From Arthrobacter agilis (GTDB lineage Bacteria > Actinomycetota > Actinomycetes > Actinomycetales > Micrococcaceae): a stretch of DNA of 64,000 nt. The notes under the pieces are model-generated. The model made no database searches. It was given only the letters and a program-made list of their open reading frames with translations, and had not been told where the DNA came from. This document shows positions 1 to 8,688 of the stretch, piece after piece (the first letter of the stretch is position 1; every line of letters begins with the position of its first letter). The position numbers were made by a program, and so were the translations under genes. The stretch is taken from NCBI RefSeq assembly GCF_030816075.1, contig NZ_JAUSXO010000001.1, forward strand, positions 1,364,001-1,428,000, read 5' to 3'.

Positions 1-92
1 GCTGCTTTGTTTTCGGGTGCCTTCCCCGATAGTGTCGTGAAGATACCGGGTCCAGCCAAAGGCCATGGTTGTGAGCGAACATAGGAACGGCT

Positions 93-731
93 ATGACAGA
101 ACTCTTGCACCCAGCCCAGACCGACTCCACTTTCACGACTGGATCCGCCGATCCAGATCCTGTTGCGTCGCTGACCGAATCGACCACCAGCCCTCGGACA
201 TCCGCGGTACGGGGTGCTCGTCCTAACTGTGAGAGCGGTTTGCTTGACGGACATCTTTCGTCCGAGGACCTCGCGGCACTGTCGACCAGACAATTGCGCG
301 TCATGGTGAACCAGGCCTACAAGCTGATGGACACCGCCTACCCTCCCACCGGGGCCATCGAAGGTTACGAGATGATCGTCGAGGAACTCGAGTACCGGGC
401 GGAGCAGGCCGCGGAACGCGGCACCAGTTCCGCGCACCAGCCCAAGGAAACATTCCGCGATAACCCCCTGTACCGCCGGTTTGAGCTATTCATCGATGGC
501 ACCCTCGCCGCGTACGTGAAGTACACGATGGACGCAGGGACGGTGAGCCTCATCGATGGTGTTGAGCAGGCCGTCTTCCACGGTCATGGCCTTGACGCGG
601 TCCTCATGCGCCATGTCGTCCTCAACGTCCACAAACGACGCCTCGGCCTCATCCCCGGGTGTCCAATGGCAATCACTTTCCTCGCCGACCATCCCCAGTA
701 CCAGGTCCTGATCGGGCAGCGGGTTGACTAG
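93..731 (+). CDS. GNAT-like acetyltransferase-fold protein (COG2388-like C-terminus)
   Basis: This 212-residue protein has a polar, probably disordered N-terminus of about 70 residues, a helical stretch to about residue 125, and a C-terminal half resembling the small YidJ/COG2388 GNAT fold. Visible family marks are the DGTLAAYVKY strand, the later HGHGLDAVLMRHV helix in the acetyl-CoA loop position, and the PGCPMAITFLADHPQY ending, which matches the usual 'CP...hPeY' tail. The ATG follows an AGGAAC-like ribosome site. The donor and target are unknown. A broken copy of the same C-terminal domain lies near 14.1 kb on the other strand. Confidence 0.72.
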   Translation: MTELLHPAQTDSTFTTGSADPDPVASLTESTTSPRTSAVRGARPNCESGLLDGHLSSEDLAALSTRQLRVMVNQAYKLMDTAYPPTGAIEGYEMIVEELEYRAEQAAERGTSSAHQPKETFRDNPLYRRFELFIDGTLAAYVKYTMDAGTVSLIDGVEQAVFHGHGLDAVLMRHVVLNVHKRRLGLIPGCPMAITFLADHPQYQVLIGQRVD

Positions 732-1083
732 GAGTCGCATGCCCTGCAGCTGACCCGTCAGTCGGGAGGGTCGCGGACACGGCAGACCTCACAGTGGCTG
801 GTCGTCACCAGCCGGCCACACCCTGAGGCTCAAAAGGAGCGGCCCGCAGCGTCGAGAGGACGCCCCGGAAGCCGATTTGTGAGGTGCAGGTCCGATACAT
901 AGGGAAACGTTGAGGGTCAGCGCCGGGTGATGTTGAAAGTGTGCTGCGCATACTGGATGTACGCCTGACAGACGCCCTGTGATTCGATTCGCGGGGCTCA
1001 GCCGGCCACACCGACGAGCCTCGTGCACGAACGTGGACTCTTCTTCACAGCTCAAGCAGGCGGGCTGTGAAGGAGAAGTAACC
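732..1083. other. Gap without a recognisable gene
   Basis: About 350 bp between the GNAT-like gene and the PAS-ANTAR gene. I see no supported coding frame, and the long frames on either strand read as arginine/serine-rich noise. The last 20 bases hold the ribosome binding site of the next gene. Confidence 0.5.
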
Positions 1084-1815
1084 GTGCCCGGGCACCAGAG
1101 CCGGTGGACACTCGCTATCGGACTGGCCCAAAAACGGGCCGGTTCTTCCGCCGCGTCGAAAGCTCCTCCCGTGACCCGCGTCTTCCCCTCGTCCGCGTCG
1201 TCTGCCGCACCGTTACCTCCCCCCGACGGCGTCACCGATCAGGCCGATCCGGGACCCAAGCTTCCGGACTGTCCTACCGGGACCTACGAGTTCTACTTCG
1301 ACTCCGGCACCTTCCTCTGGTCGGATGAGATGTACGAGATCCACGGCTATGAACGAGGAGACGTCGTTCCATCCCTCGAGCTCGGCTTCGCGCACATCGA
1401 CCCGGCCGACCTGCACAACAGTCGTGCACTGATGGACCGCCTCACCAATGAAGGCGGACCAATCGCCGGGTACCACACCCTCATCGATGCGAAGCAGCGA
1501 CGTCATCAGGTCCTCAGCGTCGCGGACCTGATCACCGACGCCGGTGGGACGACCGTCGGCATCAGGGGTGTGCTCGCCGACCTCACCCAACGGATCCACA
1601 ACGACACGCACCGCCTCGCGAACCAGGCCGTCGCCGACTCCGCCGCGCACCGCGCCATCATCGAGCAGGCCAAAGGCATTCTGATGGCCACACACCACAT
1701 CAGCGCCGACGATGCATTCGCAATGATCAGCAACCGCAGCCAGAACACGAACCGCAAAGTCAACGACATTGCCCGAGACATCGTGAATACCACCAGCACT
1801 CCGCCCCTGCGGTGA
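1084..1815 (+). CDS. PAS-ANTAR domain protein
   Basis: A 243-residue predicted RNA-binding antiterminator with a sensory PAS domain. Residues of about 60-170 form a PAS fold-3 type domain (WSDEMYEIHGYERG and a later GIRGVLADLTQR end). Residues of about 177-237 form an ANTAR domain with the typical IIEQAKGILMA helix and a DDAFAMISNRSQNTNRKVNDIA three-helix tail. ANTAR proteins bind paired RNA hairpins and prevent termination. The signal sensed here is unknown. I chose the GTG at 1084 because AGGAGA sits seven bases upstream; the frame is open further upstream but reads as non-coding. It is the first of five ANTAR genes in 18 kb. Confidence 0.85.
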   Translation: MPGHQSRWTLAIGLAQKRAGSSAASKAPPVTRVFPSSASSAAPLPPPDGVTDQADPGPKLPDCPTGTYEFYFDSGTFLWSDEMYEIHGYERGDVVPSLELGFAHIDPADLHNSRALMDRLTNEGGPIAGYHTLIDAKQRRHQVLSVADLITDAGGTTVGIRGVLADLTQRIHNDTHRLANQAVADSAAHRAIIEQAKGILMATHHISADDAFAMISNRSQNTNRKVNDIARDIVNTTSTPPLR

Positions 1816-2119
1816 GCCTCGTGGTAGCCTCGCAGTCGATCAGGCAACGACGACACCCTAGCTGGCAAGGGTCTTCCACTGGGTTTCGCTTGAACGGCCA
1901 CAGTAAGCGCTGGTCTCACGCACGGATCATCCTGCGGGGCAACCCGTCAGTATCTGAACGAGCGCGGGCGATAGTTCACTACCGCGTCCAAGGGACTCGT
2001 AGGCTCGAATAACGGTCGTTCGTTCACGGACGGCTTCCACTTGTTCTCCTTGATGGTGCCTGCAGCAGCTCACGCCCGCATCGTTCGGCCGAGCCCCAAC
2101 CTTCATCAGGGGACGCACG
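1816..2119. other. Gap without a recognisable gene
   Basis: About 300 bp before the GAF-ANTAR gene. No open frame here looks coding. I could not pick out a convincing promoter. Confidence 0.4.
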
Positions 2120-2887
2120 ATGCGCAATCCGTCAAACAACCATTCCTCGGACCCGTCAGTCGTCGAGTCATCCAGTCCCACCCCAGGAATGGCCAACCAG
2201 CTGTATCGCGCCGTCGCCGATAGCGAGGGAGTTGTCGATTTCCTCAATCGGCTCACGAAAATCGCGGTCGAGGTCCTCAGCGAACAAGAACGTGAGGTGT
2301 ACTGCGGGATCACCCTCCTGCGCCCCCGACGGGCCCAAACTGTAGCCAGCAGCAGCAAGCAGGCCCAGCAGATGGACGAGGTGCAGTACCAGTTCGACGA
2401 CGGCCCCTGCCTCACCGCGGCCCGCCAGGAACGGGAGGTCTACATCCCGGACGTGAAAGGCTTACCGGCGGACTCGAAATATCGGCAGGCCATGGAAAAC
2501 CAGGGAATCCGTTCGGTCCTGGCGGTCCCGATCATCCTCCCGGCAGACACGTACAGTGCACTGAACCTCTACTCCGACCAGCGGGACGCCTTCGACGCGC
2601 GCTCTCGGCGGTTCGCACACCGCTTTGCAGCCGAAGCCGGAAATTTCCTCGACATCGCCTCCCACGTCGAATCCCTCGTCGACACCGGCACTGACCTGCG
2701 CGCGGCGATAGAGAACAGGTCCGCCATCGACACTGCGGTCGGCATCATTATGGGCGAGAACAAGTGCTCCCAAGACGAAGCCATCACTATCCTCCGCCAG
2801 GCAGCCAGCACACGGCACATCAAACTCCGCGACCTCGCCCGAAACATCATCGCCGCCTTCGCCACGAACCCACCCACAACACCCTGA
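2120..2887 (+). CDS. GAF-ANTAR domain protein
   Basis: A 255-residue protein with a GAF sensor at about residues 40-180 (VYCGITLLRPRRAQTVASSS, then DEVQYQFDDGPCL, the hallmark of actinobacterial GAF-ANTAR proteins) and an ANTAR domain at about 190-248 (DTAVGIIMGENKCSQDEAI). It is predicted to bind nascent RNA and antiterminate, with the GAF domain sensing an unknown ligand or redox cue. It is closely similar to the convergent copy at 15.7-16.5 kb, which shares the 'CSQDEAITILR' segment, so the two look like paralogs. The ATG follows a GGGGACG-like ribosome site. Confidence 0.88.
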   Translation: MRNPSNNHSSDPSVVESSSPTPGMANQLYRAVADSEGVVDFLNRLTKIAVEVLSEQEREVYCGITLLRPRRAQTVASSSKQAQQMDEVQYQFDDGPCLTAARQEREVYIPDVKGLPADSKYRQAMENQGIRSVLAVPIILPADTYSALNLYSDQRDAFDARSRRFAHRFAAEAGNFLDIASHVESLVDTGTDLRAAIENRSAIDTAVGIIMGENKCSQDEAITILRQAASTRHIKLRDLARNIIAAFATNPPTTP

Positions 2888-2943
2888 CCCGCTGAGGTCG
2901 ACAAGCTGGCCCGGAATTTGAGCCCGGCACGTACAACCGAAAC

Positions 2944-3186
2944 CTAGATCGACAACTGACCGACCGACACGAATTCACAATCTGGTGCTACCGGCAATCG
3001 GCGCACCAAGGGATCCTTGCGGAGGTTCCGTGCCGGCGCATCCTGGTATGAGCTGATGTGTAGGCCCGTACAGGTGGCCATCACATCCTCCAGTGCGTGC
3101 CGAATCCACATCACCGCTTCACTGCTCACGCGGACATCGGCGTCCACGGACAGACACCCGGCGAGGACGGTCACGGCCTCGTTCAC
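2944..3186 (-). CDS. Small 'WIRxALEDVxATCTGL' family protein, unknown function
   Basis: An 80-residue protein I do not recognise. Its GTG start overlaps the stop of the STAS-like gene as GTGA, so the two are translationally coupled; this decides the start, because the longer upstream frame is only a shadow of the STAS gene. The core EAVMWIRHALEDVMATCTGL is nearly repeated in the protein encoded at 9885-10214, including the following 'QDxPxRxLR' segment. It looks all-helical and cytosolic, with no catalytic signature. Third gene of the recombinase operon. Confidence 0.62.
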   Translation of the reverse strand: MNEAVTVLAGCLSVDADVRVSSEAVMWIRHALEDVMATCTGLHISSYQDAPARNLRKDPLVRRLPVAPDCEFVSVGQLSI

Positions 3187-3608
3187 GGTCGGAGAGAAGG
3201 TTCGCCTGGAAGGTCCACGCCCAGCCAGCGCAGGGCGTCGGTGCGCGTGGAGAAGTACTGGGCGCGCGTGGACCGAATGATGAAATGTGCCATGACCCGA
3301 TCCATGGGGCCAGATCCTAGGACGGCGACAGCTGTGGGGTGTTGATACCGGATAATCCGTTGCCTGCCCTCCAGGCTCACGCCCCGCAACGCTCCCATAT
3401 GAATGAGAATCGGCTTTTCCCGCCAATCCGGTACAGCTGCCAGATGGCCGCGGAAGGCGAGCAGATCCGCGTCGGTTACGTCGCTTCCATCCTCTACCCG
3501 GACCTCGATCCACCGCACGTGGTCCTCAATGGTGTGACTGCGCACCTCGCTATGTCGATCATCTGGCTTCTCTGATGGCTTCTTGGGCACGGTGGCTTCC
3601 ACGGTCAT
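3183..3608 (-). CDS. STAS/SpoIIAA-like domain protein
   Basis: A 141-residue protein with a STAS/SEC14-like alpha/beta fold: an opening strand (VRWIEVRVEDG), a helix, a central strand (PILIHMGALRGVS) followed by a helix, and a C-terminal FSTRTDALRWLG helix like those of stress-response STAS proteins. The ATG at 3608 overlaps the recombinase stop as ATGA, and its own stop overlaps the next start as GTGA. It probably acts in protein-protein regulation rather than catalysis. A related but divergent protein is encoded at 45980-46426 inside the transposon. Confidence 0.65.
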   Translation of the reverse strand: MTVEATVPKKPSEKPDDRHSEVRSHTIEDHVRWIEVRVEDGSDVTDADLLAFRGHLAAVPDWREKPILIHMGALRGVSLEGRQRIIRYQHPTAVAVLGSGPMDRVMAHFIIRSTRAQYFSTRTDALRWLGVDLPGEPSLRP

Positions 3609-4216
3609 AAGGACGGGTGCGCCGCAATCCACTGTTGCGCCTCAAGGTGAGCAATTCTCCGGTAGAGGGTTGCCCGCGACATTCCCAAGTCTCGCGCGAC
3701 GTGCGACGCGGGCTGGCCCTGCTCGATGAGCTGGCGCGCGTTCGCAATCTGGCTGTCACTGAACACTGGCCGCCGACCGCCAAGGTCCATACCTGAGTCC
3801 CGGCGCTTAATGGTGGAGTCGTTGACCCGTTCGCGTTTGATCTCGAGTTCCATCTGAGCGAGGGCGGCGAGGACGGTGAGAACCATGGATTCTCCCGGGG
3901 TGCCGGTATCCACGTTCCCGCCGCCAAGGTCGAGTACCCGCAGATTGACCCGACGCAACCGAAAGTCGCCGGCCAGCGCGAGCATGTTCGACGTCGACCG
4001 GCCGACCCGGTCAAGGGTCGTGACGATGAGAGTGTCGCCCTCCTGCAATGCCGTGAGTGCTGCATCAAACTGTGGGCGGCGCGCATGACCGCCACTGGCA
4101 CCGTGATCCACATAAAGATCATCACGCTGGACACCGGCCTCAAGCAGGTCAGCAACTTGCCGATCCGCGTCCTGGCCGCGGGTCGATACCCGCGCATACC
4201 CGATCAGCTTGCTCAC
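3605..4216 (-). CDS. Serine recombinase (resolvase/invertase family)
   Basis: A 203-residue member of the small serine recombinases. The N-terminal catalytic domain shows IGYARVSTRGQD with the nucleophile serine near residue 10, then DRVGRS with the paired arginines, and LAQMELEIKRERV at the start of the long E-helix. A helix-turn-helix tail follows (ASHVARDLGMSRATLYRRI). The length fits the Tn3-resolvase/Hin class. The GTG start is preceded by GGGAG. It cuts and rejoins DNA at a dimeric site, probably upstream, where an inverted repeat occurs at 4236-4300. Translational coupling to a STAS-like gene is unusual for this family. Confidence 0.9.
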   Translation of the reverse strand: MSKLIGYARVSTRGQDADRQVADLLEAGVQRDDLYVDHGASGGHARRPQFDAALTALQEGDTLIVTTLDRVGRSTSNMLALAGDFRLRRVNLRVLDLGGGNVDTGTPGESMVLTVLAALAQMELEIKRERVNDSTIKRRDSGMDLGGRRPVFSDSQIANARQLIEQGQPASHVARDLGMSRATLYRRIAHLEAQQWIAAHPSL

Positions 4217-4235
4217 GCCACTCCCTTTTTGCCGA

Positions 4236-4300
4236 CTGTCTTAGAACTGCCTCGCAACCGGCTACTCGGTCGAGAACAGTCAGCCCCTCTTATAAGACAG
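4236..4300. repeat. Inverted repeat upstream of the serine recombinase
   Basis: CTGTCTTA at 4236-4243 is repeated inverted as TAAGACAG at 4293-4300. A second pair, GACTGT and ACAGTC, lies within the same stretch. The position just ahead of the recombinase start suits a recombination site or self-regulatory operator. The TGTC start resembles the res-like site of the second recombinase at 41.6 kb. Function is inferred only from position and symmetry. Confidence 0.45.
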
Positions 4301-5173
4301 GGTAGCAAGACATCCATAAACCAGTAGTAGCGCGCTGGGAGTCATGGCTCGCCCTCGTGTCTCGCAACCCACATGTTACGAGGCGCCCATCGAGTGAACG
4401 GGTATGACCTTGAAATTGTCGACTTCCAGCATCTGGCGTCGTAGTACGGCATGGGTAGCGGCAGGTCCAAGACTCCCCGGCAGACATGAATGCCTAGCGC
4501 AGCTATCCCATGGTGTTCCGGAAGGTGGACATCACCCACGGCGGTGTCTGGTCATGGCGCGTCGATGGTGAGCTTCGCCTCGGCGACCTCGTCCAGTAGC
4601 CCGAGCTATGACTGTCACGAGGCGGGACGTGGTGCGGCGTGGGGTGCACTCAGTAAACAGCGGTCTGCGCTCTCCAAGTGAGCCGCTTCAATGAAATTGA
4701 CCGCATACCCCCCCTCGCCGAAGGGGACGCTCAAGGTGAAACCACCGACCGGCCGTGCCCACGACCAACAGTGGTGCGGCACGCCCTGCGGCCGGGGAAC
4801 GCTTTGACCGGTCTGACCCAGGTCCTGCTCACCGGTGCGTCCTGGGTGATCAGCCTCGCGGGGATGAATACTTCGTATCCCGGCGTGCCCAGACATCACC
4901 GCGACTTCCTCCCGCTCCCACCCGCCCTGTGAAACCCGAACCGGAGCCTGCCTATGAGGGCAGGGGGTTCGCGACACCAGGAAAGGCTGCCGTGAAGCCG
5001 AGCCGGACCCAGCAGCACCCTCCTGAAAGGGAAACCCTCGACAGTTCCACTCGCCTTCCTGCTGCACGCTCTGACCAGGGCGACGTTGAAGGGCTCTAGG
5101 CGATTGGGGGGATGTGCTGGATGATCAGGGAGGGACGAACCAGTTAACGGCCTCGTTGATCAAGGGATCGACT
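4301..5173. other. Low-density region
   Basis: Between the recombinase control region and the next weak ORF nothing is firmly supported. Open frames on both strands have shadow-like composition. The stretch looks like degenerate DNA between islands of stress genes. Confidence 0.4.
4510..4599 (+). CDS. Possible 29-residue ORF or gene remnant
   Basis: A short frame from ATG to TAG whose product (ending WRVDGELRLGDLVQ) has a composition more like real protein than its surroundings. No ribosome site is clear and I recognise no family. It may be the tail of a decayed gene. Confidence 0.2.
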   Translation: MVFRKVDITHGGVWSWRVDGELRLGDLVQ

Positions 5174-5389
5174 ATGAGTTCAAGACAGCCCCATGAGGCA
5201 TCCGGCAACGCGCCGGTGCTTCCACCCGGGCCGGAGCTGCTCGCCAGAGCCGACCGTGAGCAGGGTGAGAACGTCGATGGTCGGCCACTTCTCGAGCGGC
5301 ATGGCGAACGGCGTCGGGAAACGGAACGAAAGCTTACCCTCCATATAGGAGCCTACCGGCTTGCGCACTCCCCAGCCGGGGCGGTCTGA
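5174..5389 (+). CDS. Hypothetical polar protein, 71 residues
   Basis: The ATG at 5174 has an AAGGGA ribosome site at good spacing. The product is charged and rich in E and R (LARADREQGE, RHGERRRETERK), with no membrane segment or known motif. It could be a small regulatory protein or an accidental frame; the ribosome site is the main support. Confidence 0.33.
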   Translation: MSSRQPHEASGNAPVLPPGPELLARADREQGENVDGRPLLERHGERRRETERKLTLHIGAYRLAHSPAGAV

Positions 5390-5531
5390 CATACATGGGC
5401 AAGCACCGGTCTGACCGCTGTCTCGACCAAAAGGAGTCGGGAATTAGTCTGCCGCGCCGTCGAACGCGGCACTGATCGAGGCGATATTGCCAGGATCCGC
5501 AAGCACTTAGGCACAGAGACGAGATCCAGTC

Positions 5532-5798
5532 ATGACAGGTCCTAGCTCATCCGACCAGGAATCGACCCGAAGTCAGCAGGCGCTCAATTCGCCTGACCAG
5601 CGTGGGACGACCCCCCTAGGGGACGTGTTGCGCTTCCTTACTACTGAGACCAGTACGACAAACGAGGATTCAAACCTGTCCTCACCTGAGGACCACGAAC
5701 TCTCATACAAAGTGCTGGAGGACAGGCAGGCACTCTTGGATGCCGCTATCCGGGACCTGAAGGTCATGGATGTACGTCTCCATCACTCCCGGTTCTAG
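5532..5798 (+). CDS. Hypothetical acidic protein, 88 residues
   Basis: This 88-residue frame begins with a polar, serine- and threonine-rich half (DQESTRSQQALNSPDQ) and ends with a likely helix (SYKVLEDRQALLDAAIRDLKVMDVRLH). Codon use is less GC-biased than neighbouring genes. I recognise no family. The ribosome site is weak. It resembles the small cytosolic proteins often found between ANTAR genes, but that is only an impression. Confidence 0.4.
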   Translation: MTGPSSSDQESTRSQQALNSPDQRGTTPLGDVLRFLTTETSTTNEDSNLSSPEDHELSYKVLEDRQALLDAAIRDLKVMDVRLHHSRF

Positions 5799-6568
5799 TT
5801 TCTTGGGGCTCACAGTAATGGTCCGTCAAGCCTTCCTTCGGCTGCCGTGGAGGAGCCGGGCGCTGAAAGGTTCTGGCGCCGAGACGCCAGACGGCGACGG
5901 GATTCTGAAGAGAGACGGCAACGAATGTAACTGATTCGTCGTCGGGTCCGGCGGAGGGGTTGGCGAGATGGCGCCCTGGGTGAGCCCACCTGCAGGGCAC
6001 CTTTTAGTGCTTTCCACGTCTTGGTGGCACCGTACAAGAAGGGAATGCTCCGGTACCCCTGCCTTAGAGGAGTGACGGTGACGAAGGCTTTCGTGGCGGC
6101 CTGGTTTCCCCTCTCAGTGGCAGGCACGCGTCGTTCGGCCGCCCGGGTCGGCGGACATCGCGGATCCGACTAATCCGTCCCTGTCATCGACGACCTCGCC
6201 GTTGTAAATCACCACGGACGCCGCCACCTGTCCTTTGCCGAACTACCGCAGCAGTTCGTCGTCGACATCCGGCCGGCACGAACCACGTGCCAGGGTGTGC
6301 GGCATCACCGCAGGTTTGCCCGGTAGGAAGGGTCTGCGCTGGGATATAGCGTGTTGCTGCGGCGGCAGGGTGCAGACGTCTTTTTCCGCCGACAATCACC
6401 GGTGGGAGGCGCTCAACGATCCTGCCTCGGTAGAGAACCCCGTGCAGACTCGTGCTCAGCTGCTGCGGTCGTACGTTCTTCGCAGGCGATGCCGTGGGCT
6501 CGCCTGCTGGCAGGGTGATGGCAGCGGTAGGCGCTACGGGATGAGCCTGCGCAGAGTATCGGCGAACC
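5799..6568. other. Gap without a recognisable gene
   Basis: About 770 bp in which no frame on either strand looks like real protein. It may be decayed coding DNA or a regulatory region. Confidence 0.4.
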
Positions 6569-6847
6569 CTACGTGTCCCTCATCACGTCGGTGCTGTAGC
6601 GGGCGCCATCGATGGGCACATCGCGATCGGCGATCATCTGGTTGATGGCGTGAGCGATTAGATCCCGGTCCAGGACAGGCAGGACAATGAGGCCAGCAAG
6701 ATACGCAGCAGTGTCGATCTCGTCCTGGTCACCGCCCATGCCCAGATAGGTCACCCAAACATCGGTGCTGGGGAAAGCGGCTGCGCACATCGTCTGGATC
6801 GTCGTCCACTGCTGGAGGTATTCGCTGATCACTGCTGTGCTTCCCAC
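6569..6847 (-). CDS. Stand-alone 'VWVxY' domain protein
   Basis: A 92-residue protein consisting of one copy of a domain I cannot name but which recurs three times in the window. Its core reads VWVTYLGMGGDQDEIDTAAY, then LAGLIVLPVLDRDLIAHAINQM. The same pattern (VW-x-x-Y, a glycine, AY-x-x-G, then D-x-x-A-x-A-x-N) is in the proteins at 12862-13305 and 14858-15721. It is probably helical and soluble. In the other copies it is coupled or fused to GAF-type sensors, so a role as a signalling adaptor is inferred. The GTG start is uncertain; a second GTG lies five codons in. Confidence 0.6.
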   Translation of the reverse strand: MGSTAVISEYLQQWTTIQTMCAAAFPSTDVWVTYLGMGGDQDEIDTAAYLAGLIVLPVLDRDLIAHAINQMIADRDVPIDGARYSTDVMRDT

Positions 6848-7651
6848 TCATGAGGCCCCGACAAACAGCACCGGAACATGGACACCCCTGATTTTAGTTG
6901 TCGGCATCCTACGAATCTGGCCGGAGATAGAGACCCGGAGTGGTGGACAGCAGCGCCGAAAGGTGTTTATCTCTCCGCGCCAGTTTTCCCGTGGTGGGAC
7001 ACACCCTCATCAACCCTCCGGCACCAGGGGAACCCCATGGCAGTGTCTGGAACGCTGTGCCAGAACCTCGAGTGCGTCCCATGCTCGGGATGGTCCTGGA
7101 CATGCTTGGGGGTGCCTGTCATAGACACGTTCATCCTGGCGGGGCTGTCTATTCGTGGCGGCCTCCCCACGCGCCTTACGCAAGGGCGCGGTATGCATCG
7201 GGGATGTCAATGAGCCAGCGCCCGATCGCACCGGTGAATCGACCAGTCCCCGTGACCGCCCACCACGCGAAATGGTGTCCCCATGGCGGACCTCACATCA
7301 CTGGTGTCTGCGTTAAAGCAGGTGAGACCTTAAAGCGCCTTCGAACCAGTCCGGCAGGCACCAGGACAGAGGGACGGCGTGCACACCCTGTACTGCAGTG
7401 GACGCAGCATTAACCTGCCCGTGACGGACGTATCCGGTTGCTTGGCAGGAGGGCTGATTCGTTGTAGTCGGAAAACACCAGATCGTCCTTTGCCCCGCAA
7501 GCCAGACACGGGGCAGAAGCCTGCCGGGGTTCGTGCGCCGGTAGTGAGTGGTCCCAAAGACAAAGGACCTACAACCCTGGCGGAAACGCGCTCGGAGCGC
7601 GGGTAAAACACTAAGGCGCTGGTGCAACGGGTGGCTTTCAGTACACGCGCA
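6848..7651. other. Gap without a recognisable gene
   Basis: About 800 bp. Several overlapping frames exist on both strands, but all have cysteine/proline/arginine-rich shadow composition and lack ribosome sites. I recognise nothing. Confidence 0.4.
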
Positions 7652-8101
7652 CTAGTGGGCAGTACCCACCCGGCGGCCCCGGACGTGGGTAGGTACCAGG
7701 CTGAAGAAGAGCTCATGCTGACCGGGAGACCACGCTTCATTGACTACCTTGCCCCAGAGGATCGTCAGGAGCGCAGAGTCTTTCACACGCGTGACGGGAC
7801 CGTTAAGGAGGATGGTCCAGCCGTCAGAGCTGTCCGTGCTTACATGGTCGATTTGGAACGCGGCATGGTCGAGGGAGCTCGTGGCGATGGTGCCGTCGGC
7901 GGAGGTCCGGAAGTACACGTGGTCGTCCAGAACAAAGTAATTCACGGGGAAGATGTCCAGGAGCCCGTCACGAAAAAAGCCGAGCCGACCCGTGGTCTGT
8001 GTAGTGGCAAGAGCCCAGCACTGGAAAGCCGGCAGCTGGTCGGAGGTACGGAGAGCGCCGGGGGAGTTCCAGTAGAGATCCTGGTTGGGCGTGGTCGTCA
8101 T
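7652..8101 (-). CDS. Pyridoxamine 5'-phosphate oxidase-like (split-barrel flavin-binding) protein
   Basis: A 149-residue protein with the split-barrel outline of the PNPOx-like family: GRLGFFRDGLLDIFPVNYFV, a VYFRTSADG strand pair, the SSLDHAAFQIDHV segment, and GWTILLNGPVTRV. Such proteins bind FMN, F420 or haem and often act in redox or stress pathways; the conserved barrel is visible but the cofactor cannot be read from sequence. I chose the ATG at 8101 (MTTTPNQD) because AAGGAC precedes it; the frame extends about 30 codons upstream without protein-like composition. It stands alone in a stress-gene neighbourhood. Confidence 0.78.
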   Translation of the reverse strand: MTTTPNQDLYWNSPGALRTSDQLPAFQCWALATTQTTGRLGFFRDGLLDIFPVNYFVLDDHVYFRTSADGTIATSSLDHAAFQIDHVSTDSSDGWTILLNGPVTRVKDSALLTILWGKVVNEAWSPGQHELFFSLVPTHVRGRRVGTAH

Positions 8102-8688
8102 GATGCGTCCTTGTCCCTTGCTGACGGAAACCAGTTGCCGGTGGCTCGAAACAGCGGCGAATGCGGGAGTGCATCGGCTGTCACCGACCGGCACTGAAGG
8201 TCGGTGGTCTCCTCGAATTCCAACCGTACGGCGAAATGGTGTACCGAATCAGGGTCGAAAGGCCCTGACCGGGTGGGCTACTTACGACGACGGTTAAGGT
8301 GGTCGAAGGTACGTGGCTTACTTACGGGTCGTAAGCATTGCTCAACAGGGCCCATGTGCTGCAGAAGGAAATCCTCTGCGGCCGCATCAACGCAGTCGAC
8401 GACAAGGACTTAACGGATGACGCCCGGGCATACCTGCACTGACTACCCACGACCAGACAGACAACTCTCTGACCTGACGGCGTACCCTTTTCCTCCGTCT
8501 ACAACAGCGACCGGCGCAACAAAACAGGAGCCGACGGCAGACTGCCGCGAAACAGGCACCACTGCCCAAACCCGTCCCCAGTTCTCAGAGTCGTTAGCCC
8601 ACGCTCTATCAAGGAGTCGGAACCAACGCCCGAGTAAGGGTGAAGTCCGTCGCGCAGACGTGCTGGCGCTCATCAGTGCAGGTTCGCG
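8102..8688. other. Upstream region with a small hairpin
   Basis: About 590 bp between the PNPOx-like gene and the universal stress gene. CTTACG and CGTAAG with a three-base loop (8321-8335) form a small palindrome of operator size. A frame at 8417-8701 has weak protein-like stretches but no support. No gene is called. Confidence 0.4.

Noticed and set aside
4615-5067. 150-codon minus-strand frame
   Set aside because: Composition is low in helix- or strand-like stretches, no ribosome site and no motif; not called.
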